Assembly (NCBI RefSeq): GCF_009296025.1
Contig: NZ_CP045178.1
Coordinates: 3,472,001-3,536,000 of the forward strand
Direction: 5' to 3'
Source of the DNA: Streptomyces tsukubensis
Lineage (GTDB): Bacteria; Actinomycetota; Actinomycetes; Streptomycetales; Streptomycetaceae
DNA: 64,000 bases
The notes below the pieces were generated by a model, which searched no databases, had not been told where the DNA came from, and worked only from the letters and a program-made list of their open reading frames with translations. Within the stretch, counting starts at the first letter, position 1. Each line of letters begins with the position of its first letter. Positions 26,174 through 35,232 of the stretch are shown piece after piece. A program made the translations under genes and the position numbers.

Positions 26174-26771
26174 GGCGGCCCGTCCGCCACCCCGAGGGCC
26201 GGGCCCGGCGGCGCCCGTCGACCACCCCGCGCCCCCGGCAGGTGCGGCGGGCGGACCACATGGAGCGTCCGAGGCCGCGCACGGAGGTGCCGAGGCCGCA
26301 CACGGAGTGGCCGTGGCAGCGTGCGGAGCGGCCTTGCTTGCGTGCCGAGGGGCGACGGGCCTGGCTTGTGGGCCGAAGGGCAAGGGACCTGGCTTGTGGG
26401 CCGAAGGGCAAGGGACCTGGCTTGTGGGCCGAGGGGCGACGGGCCTGGCCTTGTGGGCCCAGGGTCGGGGCGGGAGCCGTGCCAAGGAAGCTCCGGAGCT
26501 CTCCTCGGACGTCCTCGTGGCGTCGGCGGACCGGTCTACCTCACGCGGCCGCCGCCGGGCCGACGGGCCTGCCGGGCCCGATGTCCCTAGTAGGATGAAT
26601 CCGCATTGATCGACCAACTCTGCCTGACGCGGAGCTGGCGCGACCGTATGGCGGCCGTGACGCCCTCGCACCGGGCGGCTGGTAACTACCGCAGTTCCGC
26701 GCGAGAGGACAGCTTCCGGCGCCCCGGCCGCAGACGGCCCGGCGTCACCAGGCGGCAGAAAGGCCTGGGCC
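26174..26771. repeat. Intergenic stretch with 28-bp tandem repeats
   Basis: About 600 bases without a gene. It holds a tandem array at 26337-26460 in which CTTGTGGGCCGAAGGGCAAG begins at 26365 and 26393, with variants starting at 26337, 26421 and 26450. The flanks contain shorter repeats of CGGAG/GGCCG type. Open frames through the array only reflect the repeat. Confidence 0.8.
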
Positions 26772-28091
26772 GTGGCAAGCACGGTCACCGAGAAGCCCTC
26801 CCGCCCCGGATACGGGCAACTGCTCCGCACCCCCCGCGCGTGGACTTTCCTGCTCCCGGGGCTGGCCGCACGGCAGCCCTTCGGGATGCTGACGATCTCC
26901 ATCGTTCTCCTGGTGGAACACACATCCGGCTCCTACGGCAGCGCAGGCATCGTCGCGGCCGTCACCGGTGTGTCGACCGCCTTGTTCGCCCCGCAGGGCG
27001 GACGGCTCGCCGACCGCTACGGGCAGAGCGCGGTCCTCGTTCCCGGCGTCCTTCTCCATGCCGTCGCCGTGGGCGCCATCGCGGCGCTGGCGCTGGGCGG
27101 CGCTCCCTTGTGGGCGCTGTTCGTGGCGGCTGTCCCCGCAGGAGCCTCCGTACCGCAGATCGGCCCCATGGTCCGGGCCCGTTGGGCCTCGCGGCTTGAG
27201 GACTCCCCTTTGATGGCCACGGCCGCCGCCTTCGAGTCAGTGACGGACGAGTTCACGTTCGTCGTCGGCCCCGTACTGGCGACCGCGCTCTGCACAGGGC
27301 TGCATCCCGCGGCCGGTCTGGCGGCGGAAGGAGCGCTCTCCCTTGTGGGCGGCCTGCTCTTCGCCGCCCAGCGGAGCACCCAGCCACAACCGAGCCGCAG
27401 TCGCCCCGCCGGGCTTTCGCCGGTGGATGGTTCCGGCGCGGAAAGCGGGCCCCGCGCACGCGTGAAGCCCGCCTCCGCCCTGTCGGTCCCCGGGGTCCGG
27501 GTGCTCGCTGTGGCGTTCCTCGGCATCGGCGTCGTCTTCGGCGGGATGCAGGTCTCCCTCACCGCCTTCGCGGAGGAGGCAGGCAGACCGGGCGTGAACG
27601 GTGTCCTCTACGGCATCTTCGCCGCGGGCAACATGATCGCGGGCGCGATCTGCGGCGCGGTCGTCTGGAAGCAGGCCCCGCACCGGCGCCTGCTCACCGG
27701 TTACGGGGCGCTGGCCCTGATGGCGTCGACGCTGTGGGCCGTTCACTCCGTGCCGGTGTTCGCCGTGGTCGGCCTGGTTCTTGGGCTCTGCGTCGCGCCA
27801 TCCCTGATCACGGGCTACACCCTGGTGGAACCACTGGTGCCCGCCACCGCGCGGACCGAGGCGTTCACCTGGCTCACGGGCGCGGTCGCACTGGGGCAGG
27901 CGGCGGCCGTGACGGCGTCGGGAGAACTCGCCGACGCCCATGGCGCGAGCGCGGGATTCCTGGTACCGATGGGGGGCACGGTGCTGGCCTTCGCCACTCT
28001 TTTCGTGCTGCGCGCGAAGCTTGTCGCCCGGCCCGCCGAGGGCGCCGCGGCACGTGGCATCGGTCACCGATCTCCGACGGCAGTGGACTGA
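26772..28091 (+). CDS. MFS transporter
   Basis: Protein of 439 residues with 12 predicted membrane segments, a motif A-like GGRLADRYGQSAVLVPG between helices 2 and 3, and a hydrophilic central loop (about 205-235). The substrate is unknown. The GTG at 26772 has AAAGG about ten bases before it. It is followed by the FmdB gene in the same direction, with a 67-base gap. Confidence 0.85.
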   Translation: MASTVTEKPSRPGYGQLLRTPRAWTFLLPGLAARQPFGMLTISIVLLVEHTSGSYGSAGIVAAVTGVSTALFAPQGGRLADRYGQSAVLVPGVLLHAVAVGAIAALALGGAPLWALFVAAVPAGASVPQIGPMVRARWASRLEDSPLMATAAAFESVTDEFTFVVGPVLATALCTGLHPAAGLAAEGALSLVGGLLFAAQRSTQPQPSRSRPAGLSPVDGSGAESGPRARVKPASALSVPGVRVLAVAFLGIGVVFGGMQVSLTAFAEEAGRPGVNGVLYGIFAAGNMIAGAICGAVVWKQAPHRRLLTGYGALALMASTLWAVHSVPVFAVVGLVLGLCVAPSLITGYTLVEPLVPATARTEAFTWLTGAVALGQAAAVTASGELADAHGASAGFLVPMGGTVLAFATLFVLRAKLVARPAEGAAARGIGHRSPTAVD

Positions 28092-28158
28092 GACCGCGGA
28101 ATACGTCACTATGGACCGTCGTTAGCACTCATCGAGTAAGAGTGCCAGGAGGAAGCAA

Positions 28159-28542
28159 GTGCCGACGTACCAGTACCAGTGCACCAAGTGCGGCGAGGGC
28201 CTTGAGGCGGTGCAGAAATTCACCGATGACTCACTGACCGAGTGCCCCAACTGCGCGGGCCGCCTGAAGAAGGTGTTCTCGGCCGTCGGCATCGTCTTCA
28301 AGGGCTCCGGTTTCTACCGCAACGACAGCCGAGGCTCGTCCAGCAGCAGCGCGCCCGCCGCGAAGTCCGCGGAGTCGAAGTCCGGCGAGTCGAAGTCGAC
28401 GTCTTCCGATTCGTCCTCCTCGTCCTCGTCGTCGTCCGACACGAAGTCCTCTTCGTCGTCCACGTCGTCCTCCGGGGGCTCGGCCTCCAAGTCGAGCGGC
28501 GCTTCCTCCGGCAGCTCGTCGAGCAGTTCCTCGGCCGCCTGA
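28159..28542 (+). CDS. FmdB-family zinc ribbon protein
   Basis: Protein of 127 residues. Residues 1-45 are an FmdB-type zinc ribbon with two CxxC pairs (YQCTKCGEGLE and TECPNCAGRLKKVFS), followed by GIVFKGSGFYRND. The rest is almost pure Ser/Lys/Gly/Ala. These proteins are conserved in actinobacteria, but their role is not clear; FmdB was linked to regulation of formamidase. GTG at 28159 has a very strong AGGAGG. A terminator follows. Confidence 0.9.
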   Translation: MPTYQYQCTKCGEGLEAVQKFTDDSLTECPNCAGRLKKVFSAVGIVFKGSGFYRNDSRGSSSSSAPAAKSAESKSGESKSTSSDSSSSSSSSSDTKSSSSSTSSSGGSASKSSGASSGSSSSSSSAA

Positions 28543-28567
28543 GCCAGGAGCCTTCCGCTTTTGCCGT

Positions 28568-28597
28568 GGCCCCGCCGTCCTTCGCGACGGCGGGGCC
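28568..28597 (+). terminator. Terminator after the FmdB gene
   Basis: GGCCCCGCCGTC (28568-28579) pairs exactly with GACGGCGGGGCC (28586-28597) around a 6-base loop, 26 bases past the stop. Confidence 0.85.
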
Positions 28598-28744
28598 TTC
28601 GGTGTGTCCGGCCGGGGGGCGCGTCGGTGGCCGGTACGTCAGCGGCGGGGCGCTCAGCGACCGGCAGTCAGCGACCGGCGGGTTTCGGTCTCCGATCGGT
28701 ACCGGACCACAGGGGGCCCAGTCGTTCGGACTACTGTGCTGGCC

Positions 28745-29614
28745 ATGGTGAACAACGCGACCGCGGCATCCGCGGAGACGCCGGCGAGCGCCGAGATCGG
28801 CGTCATCGGCGGATCGGGCCTCTACTCCTTCCTCGACGACGTGACCGAAGTGCGGGTCGACACCCCGTACGGCCCGCCGAGCGACTCCTTGTTCATCGGT
28901 GAGATCGCCGGCCGTCGCGTGGCCTTCCTGCCCCGGCACGGCCGTGGACACCATCTGCCACCGCACCGCATCAACTACCGCGCCAACCTGTGGGCGCTGC
29001 GCTCCGTCGGCGTACGCCAGGTACTCGGCCCGTGCGCGGTCGGCGGGCTCCGCCCTGAGTACGGCCCCGGCACACTGCTGGTGCCCGACCAGTTCGTGGA
29101 CCGTACGAAGGGTCGCGCGCAGACGTACTTCGACGGGGAGCCGCTGCCGGACGGAGTGGTGCCCCATGTGGTGCACGTGTCTCCGGCCGACCCGTACTGC
29201 CCCGTGGGCCGCGAGGTCGCGCTCTCGGCGGCGCGCGGGCGCGAGTGGGAGCCGGTGGACGGCGGGACGCTCGTGGTGATCGAGGGCCCCCGTTTCTCGA
29301 CGCGCGCGGAGTCACGCTGGCACGCGTCGATGGGCTGGTCCGTGGTGGGGATGACGGGGCACCCCGAGGCGGTGCTCGCCCGCGAACTGGAGCTCTGCTA
29401 CACATCATTGGCGCTGGTCACTGACCTCGACGCGGGCACGGAGACCGGAGAGGGCGTTTCGCACAGCGATGTGCTCAAGGTATTCGCGGCCAACGTCGAC
29501 CGGCTGCGGACAGTCCTGTTCGACGTCGTCGCCGGGCTGCCGAACACCGAGGCACGGGACTGCCTGTGCACACAGGCACTGGGCGGCTGGGAAACCGGAC
29601 TCGCGCTGGAGTAG
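28745..29614 (+). CDS. mtnP: S-methyl-5'-thioadenosine phosphorylase
   Basis: Protein of 289 residues of the PNP/MTAP phosphorylase family: IGVIGGSGLYSFLDD for phosphate binding, PRHGRGHHLPPHRINYRANLWAL, and the purine pocket IEGPRFSTRAESRWHASMGWSVVGMTGHPEA. It splits methylthioadenosine into adenine and methylthioribose-1-phosphate in methionine salvage. The ATG at 28745 directly precedes the conserved N terminus; upstream open sequence is intergenic. Confidence 0.9.
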   Translation: MVNNATAASAETPASAEIGVIGGSGLYSFLDDVTEVRVDTPYGPPSDSLFIGEIAGRRVAFLPRHGRGHHLPPHRINYRANLWALRSVGVRQVLGPCAVGGLRPEYGPGTLLVPDQFVDRTKGRAQTYFDGEPLPDGVVPHVVHVSPADPYCPVGREVALSAARGREWEPVDGGTLVVIEGPRFSTRAESRWHASMGWSVVGMTGHPEAVLARELELCYTSLALVTDLDAGTETGEGVSHSDVLKVFAANVDRLRTVLFDVVAGLPNTEARDCLCTQALGGWETGLALE

Positions 29615-29761
29615 AGCTCTGAGAAGCAGCAGCACTTTGAGAAGAAGCGGGGCTTTGAGATGAAGCAGGGCTCTCAGGAGAACAGGGGTCCGGCAGAGCT
29701 CTGACGGGGTAGGGCTCCGAGTGGGGCCCAAGCGGCGGAATTCCCCCTTCGAGCGAGCGAG

Positions 29762-29788
29762 TTGTCCACAAGCCCTCGGTTATCCACA
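29762..29788 (+). promoter_or_regulatory. Two DnaA-box-like 9-mers
   Basis: TTGTCCACA (29762-29770) and TTATCCACA (29780-29788) lie in the same orientation, 9 bases apart. The first is the preferred Streptomyces DnaA box and the second matches the general bacterial box. They lie upstream of the SAF gene. Confidence 0.5.
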
Positions 29789-29864
29789 GGGCCCAGCGGC
29801 GATTCGCGGCGACGTGCAGGGTGGGGGCGGAAACCGAACTCCTCACCCGCAGGCGGTGGTCGTC

Positions 29865-30608
29865 GTGTCGCACGTCCCTTCTCCTTCTGCTTCTCCTTCT
29901 GCTTCTCCTTCTGCTTCTGCTTCTCCTTCTGCCGCTACTTCTGTTGATACCTCGTCCGCCCGCCCGGCCTTCCGCCCCTCCCCCACCGGGTACGCGGTCG
30001 CACCGCCACCCGGCGATTCCTGGTCCTCGGACGCGAGGGACGCGCCACCGAACCGGGTGATCCCCGACTTCGCTCCGGTACGGGCCGGGGGCCGACGGCT
30101 GGGTCTGCCGAGACGTGCCGGGCTTCACCACCGCCGCCGTGCGATGGCATCGGCACTGGCCGTGGCCGCGGCGGCGCTGGTGGCACTCGGTCCGGGGGAC
30201 ACAGGTCAGGCGGGGGCCAGGGACGGGACCGCCGCGCCTCCCTCGCACAGGCAGGGGGCAGAGCCGAGTCGTCTGGTGAGGGCCCCGGTGCGGATCGCGG
30301 ACGCCGGCGCGGTACGGCTGTTGCGTCCTGGGGACCGGGTGAATGTCATCGCGACGAGTGGGCAGGCAGCACGGAGCCCATCCATCGGTGGGCAGTCGGA
30401 CGGGGGCGTGACAGGGCCCCGCTCGGTAGCGGAGTCCGTACGGGTTCTGGAGGTGCCTGAGCCAGGCGATGGGCTCGGCGCGGGTGGTTCCGGTGTCGCC
30501 GGTTCACCCGGTGACGGGGCGCTGATCGTGCTGTCCGTGCCCCGGTCCGACGCGGTGGCACTGGCGGGAGCGGCAGCGGACACGCGGCTGGCGGTGACAC
30601 TGTGCTGA
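29865..30608 (+). CDS. SAF/RcpC (CpaB-like) domain protein
   Basis: Protein of 247 residues if the GTG at 29865 is used. It has a Ser/Pro/Ala-rich N terminus coded by a tandem run of TTCTCC/TTCTGC hexamers (29878-29932), a single hydrophobic segment (ALAVAAAALVALGPG), and a C-terminal SAF/RcpC-like part (VRAPVRIADAGAVRLLRPGDRVNVIA...ALIVLSVPRSDAVALAGAAADTRLAVTLC). RcpC/CpaB proteins belong to Flp pilus assembly, but no pilus genes are nearby. The start is uncertain because the frame is open further upstream. Confidence 0.65.
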   Translation: MSHVPSPSASPSASPSASASPSAATSVDTSSARPAFRPSPTGYAVAPPPGDSWSSDARDAPPNRVIPDFAPVRAGGRRLGLPRRAGLHHRRRAMASALAVAAAALVALGPGDTGQAGARDGTAAPPSHRQGAEPSRLVRAPVRIADAGAVRLLRPGDRVNVIATSGQAARSPSIGGQSDGGVTGPRSVAESVRVLEVPEPGDGLGAGGSGVAGSPGDGALIVLSVPRSDAVALAGAAADTRLAVTLC

Positions 30609-30758
30609 ACCATCTCGCGCGCTTTTGCACTCGCACTTTCCCCGACTTCGCGTCACGTCCCACTTTCGAGTGGATCAATTGGACACGCAGGCGGAGCTCT
30701 GGCGTAGGTTTCGGAACTGTTTGCTTCGAAAACTGCGTATGCGAAGAGAGGCCCCCTG

Positions 30759-31343
30759 GTGAGCAAGAACAACGAGCCGAGCCTGTGGGAGGGCTTCAAG
30801 TCCTTCCTGATGCGCGGCAACGTGATCGACCTGGCGGTCGCGGTGGTCATCGGCGCCGCGTTCACCAACATCGTCAACGCGGTGGTCAAGGGCGTCATCA
30901 ATCCACTTGTCGGCGCCTTCGGCACGCAGGACCTCAACAAGTACAGCTCCTGCCTCAAGTCCCCGTGCGAGGTCGACAAGTCGACCGGGGACGTCATCCA
31001 CGGCATCCCGATCATGTGGGGCACTGTGTTGAGCGCGGCCCTCAGCTTTCTGATCACGGCGGCGGTCGTCTACTTCCTGATGGTGCTGCCCATGGCGAAG
31101 TACCTGGCCAGGGCAGCACAGCGCCGGGCCGCCAGGGAAGGCGCACAGGAGACGATCGAGGTCACCGAGCTGGAGGTCCTGAAGGAGATCCGCGACCAGC
31201 TCATCGCCCAGCGTCCCGCGGCGGAGACGGGCGCGGGGACTGGAGCCGCGGGGACGGGCGCGGGTCCCGCGTCCTGGCAGGGTCCCGGTCCGGAGGACCA
31301 GACTCCCGGTACGGGGCCGGAGACTGGACCTGGCCGCAGCTGA
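30759..31343 (+). CDS. mscL: Large-conductance mechanosensitive channel MscL
   Basis: Protein of 194 residues. It starts LWEGFKSFLMRGNVIDLAVAVVIGAAFTNIV, the highly conserved MscL first helix, followed by a periplasmic loop with two Cys and the second helix (VLSAALSFLITAAVVYFLMVLP). It releases solutes during osmotic downshock. Usual MscL proteins have 130-150 residues; the extra C-terminal part is a Gly/Ala/Pro/Thr-rich tail. The GTG at 30759 starts the conserved N terminus. Confidence 0.95.
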   Translation: MSKNNEPSLWEGFKSFLMRGNVIDLAVAVVIGAAFTNIVNAVVKGVINPLVGAFGTQDLNKYSSCLKSPCEVDKSTGDVIHGIPIMWGTVLSAALSFLITAAVVYFLMVLPMAKYLARAAQRRAAREGAQETIEVTELEVLKEIRDQLIAQRPAAETGAGTGAAGTGAGPASWQGPGPEDQTPGTGPETGPGRS

Positions 31344-31353
31344 CGGACTCGGC

Positions 31354-31974
31354 TCAGAGGTGGTGGGGCGGCTTCTCGTCGAGGAACCTGGCCAGATCGG
31401 CGGCGCTGTCGCTTCTGGCACCAGGCCGCTCGCCCCAGCCTCGATCTGTGTCGTCGGAGGACGTCTGGGCCAGCGGGTCGTCGAAGACGAGGGCGTCCTT
31501 GCCCTTACGGCCCCCGTCGCGGCCCTTGCGTGCGGGTGCCGGCCGCGTCGTACTGAGGCCGTCGTCCGTATCGGATCCGCGGTCCGTCGTACGGGCTGGG
31601 GTCTTGTCGGCGCCGCTGTCCGCGCCCGCTTCGCCCCTCTTACCGCCTGCTTCCGTACTGCCCGCTTCCGCGCTGTCGACCTCCGCGTTGCGCGCCTCCG
31701 CGCCGTCGGCCTCCGCGTTGCCCGCCCCCGTGCTGTCGACCTCCGCGTTGCCCGCCTCCGCGCCGTCGGCCGACTCAGTCGTGTCCGTGGCCGCGGTGGC
31801 GCCGGAGGCGCCGACGGCGTCCTGCGGAGCGCCCCTCGACGGTGAGCGGGCACCCTGCGCGGGTGACGCCGACGCGACGGTTCGGGGGCCGGTCTCCTGC
31901 CCCGGACGGGCGTCGGATCGTGACTCCCCGCTCGGCTCACGCGGCTCGGATCGCTTGCGGGGGGCGGTGCTCAT
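31354..31974 (-). CDS. Repeat-rich protein of unknown function
   Basis: Protein of 206 residues. The N-terminal two thirds are low-complexity Ala/Asp/Glu/Gly/Ser, including five or more copies of an AEAGNAEVDS-type 10-residue unit coded by a tandem DNA repeat (about 31665-31770). The last about 40 residues look like a real conserved motif: DDTDRGWGERPG followed by DSAADLARFLDEKPPHHL. It ends 11 bases from the convergent mscL stop. Function unknown; perhaps an interaction motif at the C terminus. Confidence 0.6.
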   Translation of the reverse strand: MSTAPRKRSEPREPSGESRSDARPGQETGPRTVASASPAQGARSPSRGAPQDAVGASGATAATDTTESADGAEAGNAEVDSTGAGNAEADGAEARNAEVDSAEAGSTEAGGKRGEAGADSGADKTPARTTDRGSDTDDGLSTTRPAPARKGRDGGRKGKDALVFDDPLAQTSSDDTDRGWGERPGARSDSAADLARFLDEKPPHHL

Positions 31975-32299
31975 CGTTCCAGCCTACGTCGGCGAGGCCG
32001 CGCGGCCCCCCGTCCTCACCACGCTTGCTGCGGGCTCCGTTCGGTGTCCCACCTCCGGAAGCCGCACGGCCCTGATACTTCCCACTCGCTACGGAACGCG
32101 GGGACGAGCACTCCCCCGCCACCCGCCGGGGCGGCTGCCGGGGTAAGGGACGACGGCCGGGCCTGCAAGGAGACGTCTGGGAGAGCGGGCCCCGCGCCGT
32201 GTGACGGTGCCGGAGAGCCGCGTGCGGACCCGGGGCGATCACATGACGGTGCGGAAGCTTCGATATCGGGGCGGGGAGCGACGTGATACGCCTGGCCGC
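31975..32299. other. Intergenic stretch, divergent promoter region
   Basis: About 325 bases between the divergent repeat-rich protein and the P1 peptidase. It presumably holds both promoters. I see no gene and no clear operator. Confidence 0.4.
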
Positions 32300-33388
32300 A
32301 TGAAGGACGACGCCCCGCGTTGGCGGGACAGCCTGACGGACGTGCCCGGTCTGCGGGTCGGCCACGCGACGCGGGCCGGCAGAGGCTGGCTGACGGGGAC
32401 CACGGTGGTGCTCGCCCCGGAGACGGGCATGGTCGCGGCGGTCGACGTACGCGGCGGAGGACCAGGCACCCGGGAGACGGACGCATTGGATCCACGCAAC
32501 CTCGTGGATCGGGTGGACGCGGTCCTGCTCACAGGAGGCAGTGCGTACGGTCTCGACGCCGCCTCCGGTGTGATGGCCTGGCTGGAGGAGCGGGGCCGCG
32601 GGTTCCGGGCGGGGCCGAAACCCGAACAGGTCGTCCCCGTCGTACCCGCGGCCTGTCTGTTCGATCTTGGACGCGGTGGTGACTGGCGGGCGAGACCGGA
32701 CGCGGCTCTCGGCCGGGAGGCCGTGGAGCGGGCGTCGGTCGAGGTGGGGCAGGGCAATGTCGGCGCGGGCACCGGTGCGGTGGCGGGCTCAATGAAGGGG
32801 GGTGTCGGTACGGCGGCCGTCCGGCTGCCCGGCGGTGCGACCGTCGGCGCGCTGGCCGTCGTCAACGCCGTGGGCTCGGTGCGGGACCCGGAGACCGGTG
32901 TGCTGTACGGGCGGTACTTCATGGACGGCGGCGAGCGTCCGGACCGGGCCGTGCATCTCGCGGCGCGGGAGTCGCTGGAACGGGCCGAGGCGGAGACGGC
33001 GCGCAGGACGGGCGCGGCGGGCGCGCGAGCGCCGTTCAACACGACGCTGGCTGTTGTCGCCACGGATGCGGGGCTGGACAGTTGGCAGGCGAAGAAACTG
33101 GCCGGCAGTTCGCACGACGGCCTGGCGAGGGCGGTAAGGCCTGTGCATCTGTTGCACGACGGCGACATGGTGTTCGCCCTGTCCACCGGGGCCCGTCCCC
33201 TCGCGCAGGCCGGAGAGAACACGGCCCTCGCCATGGACGAACTCCTGGCCGCGGGGGCCGATGTCGTGATGCGTGCCATCGTGAAGGCGGCCGAGGCGGC
33301 GCGGGGCGTGGACGGCCCCGGCGGACTGTTCCCGGCGTACAGGGAGCTGTACGGCGAACGTCGGGACACCGAGAGCGGGCCGTTCTGA
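32300..33388 (+). CDS. P1-family (DmpA-like) peptidase
   Basis: Protein of 362 residues. It begins LTDVPGLRVGHATRAGRGWLTGTTVVL and has VDAVLLTGGSAYGLDAASGVMAWLEE and QGNVGAGTGA, all typical of the DmpA/P1 group of N-terminal nucleophile aminopeptidases. The self-cleavage site is probably before the first Thr of APFNTTLAVVATDA, near residue 240; in DmpA the nucleophile is Ser. Such enzymes release N-terminal D- or L-residues. The ATG at 32300 is chosen over an earlier start because the conserved domain begins there. Confidence 0.85.
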   Translation: MKDDAPRWRDSLTDVPGLRVGHATRAGRGWLTGTTVVLAPETGMVAAVDVRGGGPGTRETDALDPRNLVDRVDAVLLTGGSAYGLDAASGVMAWLEERGRGFRAGPKPEQVVPVVPAACLFDLGRGGDWRARPDAALGREAVERASVEVGQGNVGAGTGAVAGSMKGGVGTAAVRLPGGATVGALAVVNAVGSVRDPETGVLYGRYFMDGGERPDRAVHLAARESLERAEAETARRTGAAGARAPFNTTLAVVATDAGLDSWQAKKLAGSSHDGLARAVRPVHLLHDGDMVFALSTGARPLAQAGENTALAMDELLAAGADVVMRAIVKAAEAARGVDGPGGLFPAYRELYGERRDTESGPF

Positions 33389-33919
33389 GGTGTGCCGGGC
33401 ACTCTGTCGTCCAACGCCCCCATGTCCGCCGCCCGACCGCACGGCCCGGAGGCACCTGAGCCGGCCTGACGCCCCCTCGGTCACTCGGGGCGCCCACTCC
33501 TCGTCAGTACCTCGCGGCCGCACGCGCTCCGCCCTCAGCCGCCCGCGGCCGCGCCACTCCTGACGCCCCGTCGGATTGACACGACACCGAGGTGTGGAAG
33601 CCGCGGACCTGGGCAGGAGCTGCTTGCCGGGGCGTTGCCGTCCGACGGTGTGCGACGGCCCAGCGACGCTTCGCCGGGGTGAGGTCAACTTTCGTACGCC
33701 GTCAGCACGTTCCGGTTGTCCTCACGCGTAACGTCCTTTTTTACGCTTGGGGATGCTCTACTTTCGGTGCGTCAGGCCCCGTGTCTGACGGGTGGGGTGC
33801 TGCTCGCGGGGGAACTTCCCGTCCTGCTCATCCGTTTTTCTGGTTCCCGGACATGATGTCCGAGCAAGGGGCTACGGTATGCCCCCACAAGGTGACATGC
33901 AGCAACGCCGGGAGATGCC
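33389..33919. other. Intergenic stretch, no gene seen
   Basis: About 530 bases. The part from about 33690 to 33850 is less G+C-rich and includes a run of six T (33739 region), which suits a promoter for the DUF6227 gene. I see no coding pattern. Confidence 0.45.
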
Positions 33920-34669
33920 TTGAGCGTTCCGTACGAGACACCTGAGTTGCCGGAGAAGCACGTCGGCCACGCCGAAGGCCTGCTCGAACGTGCGCTGAAC
34001 TCATTCGAACTGCCGCAAGAGACGTTGACGCGGCTCGACTCGGCACTCGCTCACGACAGTGCGCTGCATTCCGCACATCACAGCGCGGGGCTGCATCGCG
34101 AGACCTACCGGCACACCTGGCTCCTGACCGACGGGAGCGCTCTCACACTCTGGGAGCTGGTGTACCGATCCGATCTGGACGGTCTGGCGCAGCACGAGGT
34201 GTACGCCGACGGGGAGGACGCCACAGTCGCCGCGGCGCGTTTCCCCTTCGGGCCGGCCGATATGGCCGAGTGTGACTTCGAGTTCGACACGGAGGCCCCG
34301 GTCCAGCTGCCGCTCGGCCCCGAGGGGCCGCACAGGGAGTATGTGCCCGACGACTCCGCGGACCATGCCCGTCGGCTGCTGCGCCGGGCGGAGAACCCGG
34401 ATCACCCCGGCAAGGATATGGATCAGCTGCTGCGGGCCGCTTTCGCGCACGAGATCACGCAGGCGTTCACCCGGCCGTTCGCCGGCGGGGACGCGTCCGC
34501 ACCGGGCTACTCGCTGTACGAGCACGCGTTCCTGTTGCTCGACGGCAGTGAGATCAGCCTGTGGGAGGTCGAGCACACGTCCACACCCGACGGGCGGCAC
34601 ATGTGCGAGGTGTACGCGACGCGGGAAGCGGCCCAGCAGGCCATGGAAGGCCGGTCGGGGCTGGTCTGA
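33920..34669 (+). CDS. DUF6227-type protein
   Basis: Protein of 249 residues with two similar halves: RHTWLLTDGSALTLWELVY in the first and YEHAFLLLDGSEISLWEVEH in the second, each followed by a short strand ending in EVYA. This looks like an internal duplication of one domain and matches a protein family of unknown function common in Streptomyces (DUF6227, from memory). The start is a TTG at 33920 with GGGAG five bases upstream; no ATG or GTG fits better. No membrane or export signal. Confidence 0.7.
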   Translation: MSVPYETPELPEKHVGHAEGLLERALNSFELPQETLTRLDSALAHDSALHSAHHSAGLHRETYRHTWLLTDGSALTLWELVYRSDLDGLAQHEVYADGEDATVAAARFPFGPADMAECDFEFDTEAPVQLPLGPEGPHREYVPDDSADHARRLLRRAENPDHPGKDMDQLLRAAFAHEITQAFTRPFAGGDASAPGYSLYEHAFLLLDGSEISLWEVEHTSTPDGRHMCEVYATREAAQQAMEGRSGLV

Positions 34670-34710
34670 CGCCCGACGTCCGCGACGTTTCCGCCACGCT
34701 CACGGCGGCC

Positions 34711-34854
34711 TCAGCGCCCGGGGTCGGCGAGGCCGCGTACCAGTCCGGCGAAGGCCGCGCGTTCGGCGGCGGTCAGTTCGATGTTGTCCGAGGTCGGCGA
34801 CGCCTGGCGGGGGACGGCACGCAACGGCTGTGACGCGGACCGCCAGGCGGCCAC
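34711..34854 (-). CDS. Small protein, 47 aa, unknown function
   Basis: Too short for most gene callers. The GTG at 34854 opens a 47-residue frame with strong G/C at third codon positions. The C-terminal half forms a likely amphipathic helix (ELTAAERAAFAGLVRGLADP). An inner TTG at 34824 is an alternative start. It lies 15 bases after the small membrane protein gene on the same strand. No family is recognised. Confidence 0.45.
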   Translation of the reverse strand: MAAWRSASQPLRAVPRQASPTSDNIELTAAERAAFAGLVRGLADPGR

Positions 34855-34869
34855 CGAGGAACGGTCGCG

Positions 34870-34965
34870 TCACACCACGCGGACCAGACCCACAACCCAG
34901 GCGGAACACGCCACCACGAGGGCGCTCGCACCTATCAGCTGGAGAATCGAGACATGCTCAAGCAT
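34870..34965 (-). CDS. Small membrane protein, 31 aa
   Basis: The ATG at 34965 opens a 31-residue frame that is almost entirely one hydrophobic helix: VSILQLIGASALVVACSAWV, ending in Arg-Val-Val. Third positions are mostly G/C. It is likely inserted in the membrane. It precedes the 47-residue frame by 15 bases, so the two may form a small operon. The ribosome-binding site is weak, so this is a candidate only. Confidence 0.45.
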   Translation of the reverse strand: MLEHVSILQLIGASALVVACSAWVVGLVRVV

Positions 34966-35232
34966 GCGCCCAGTAGAACGCATCAGACGGACATACGGGT
35001 AGGAAAAATCGGGGCGTACACGCTGAAGTGACGCATCTCGCAGACCACTTGTGCATCTGCCGTCTCAGAGGTAATCACCGTTGTCAGGGGTTGCCGACGA
35101 CGGTGAAGGCGGGGCGCGGAGCCGGGGCGACAGGCGGCGGCACAGGTGTCAGCTCAGCCCTCAACCGGGGAGAGCGGCCGAGTGAGCCCCGACCGGATAC
35201 GCCACACGGCGGGGGCCGGGGCGGCCTGGAGG

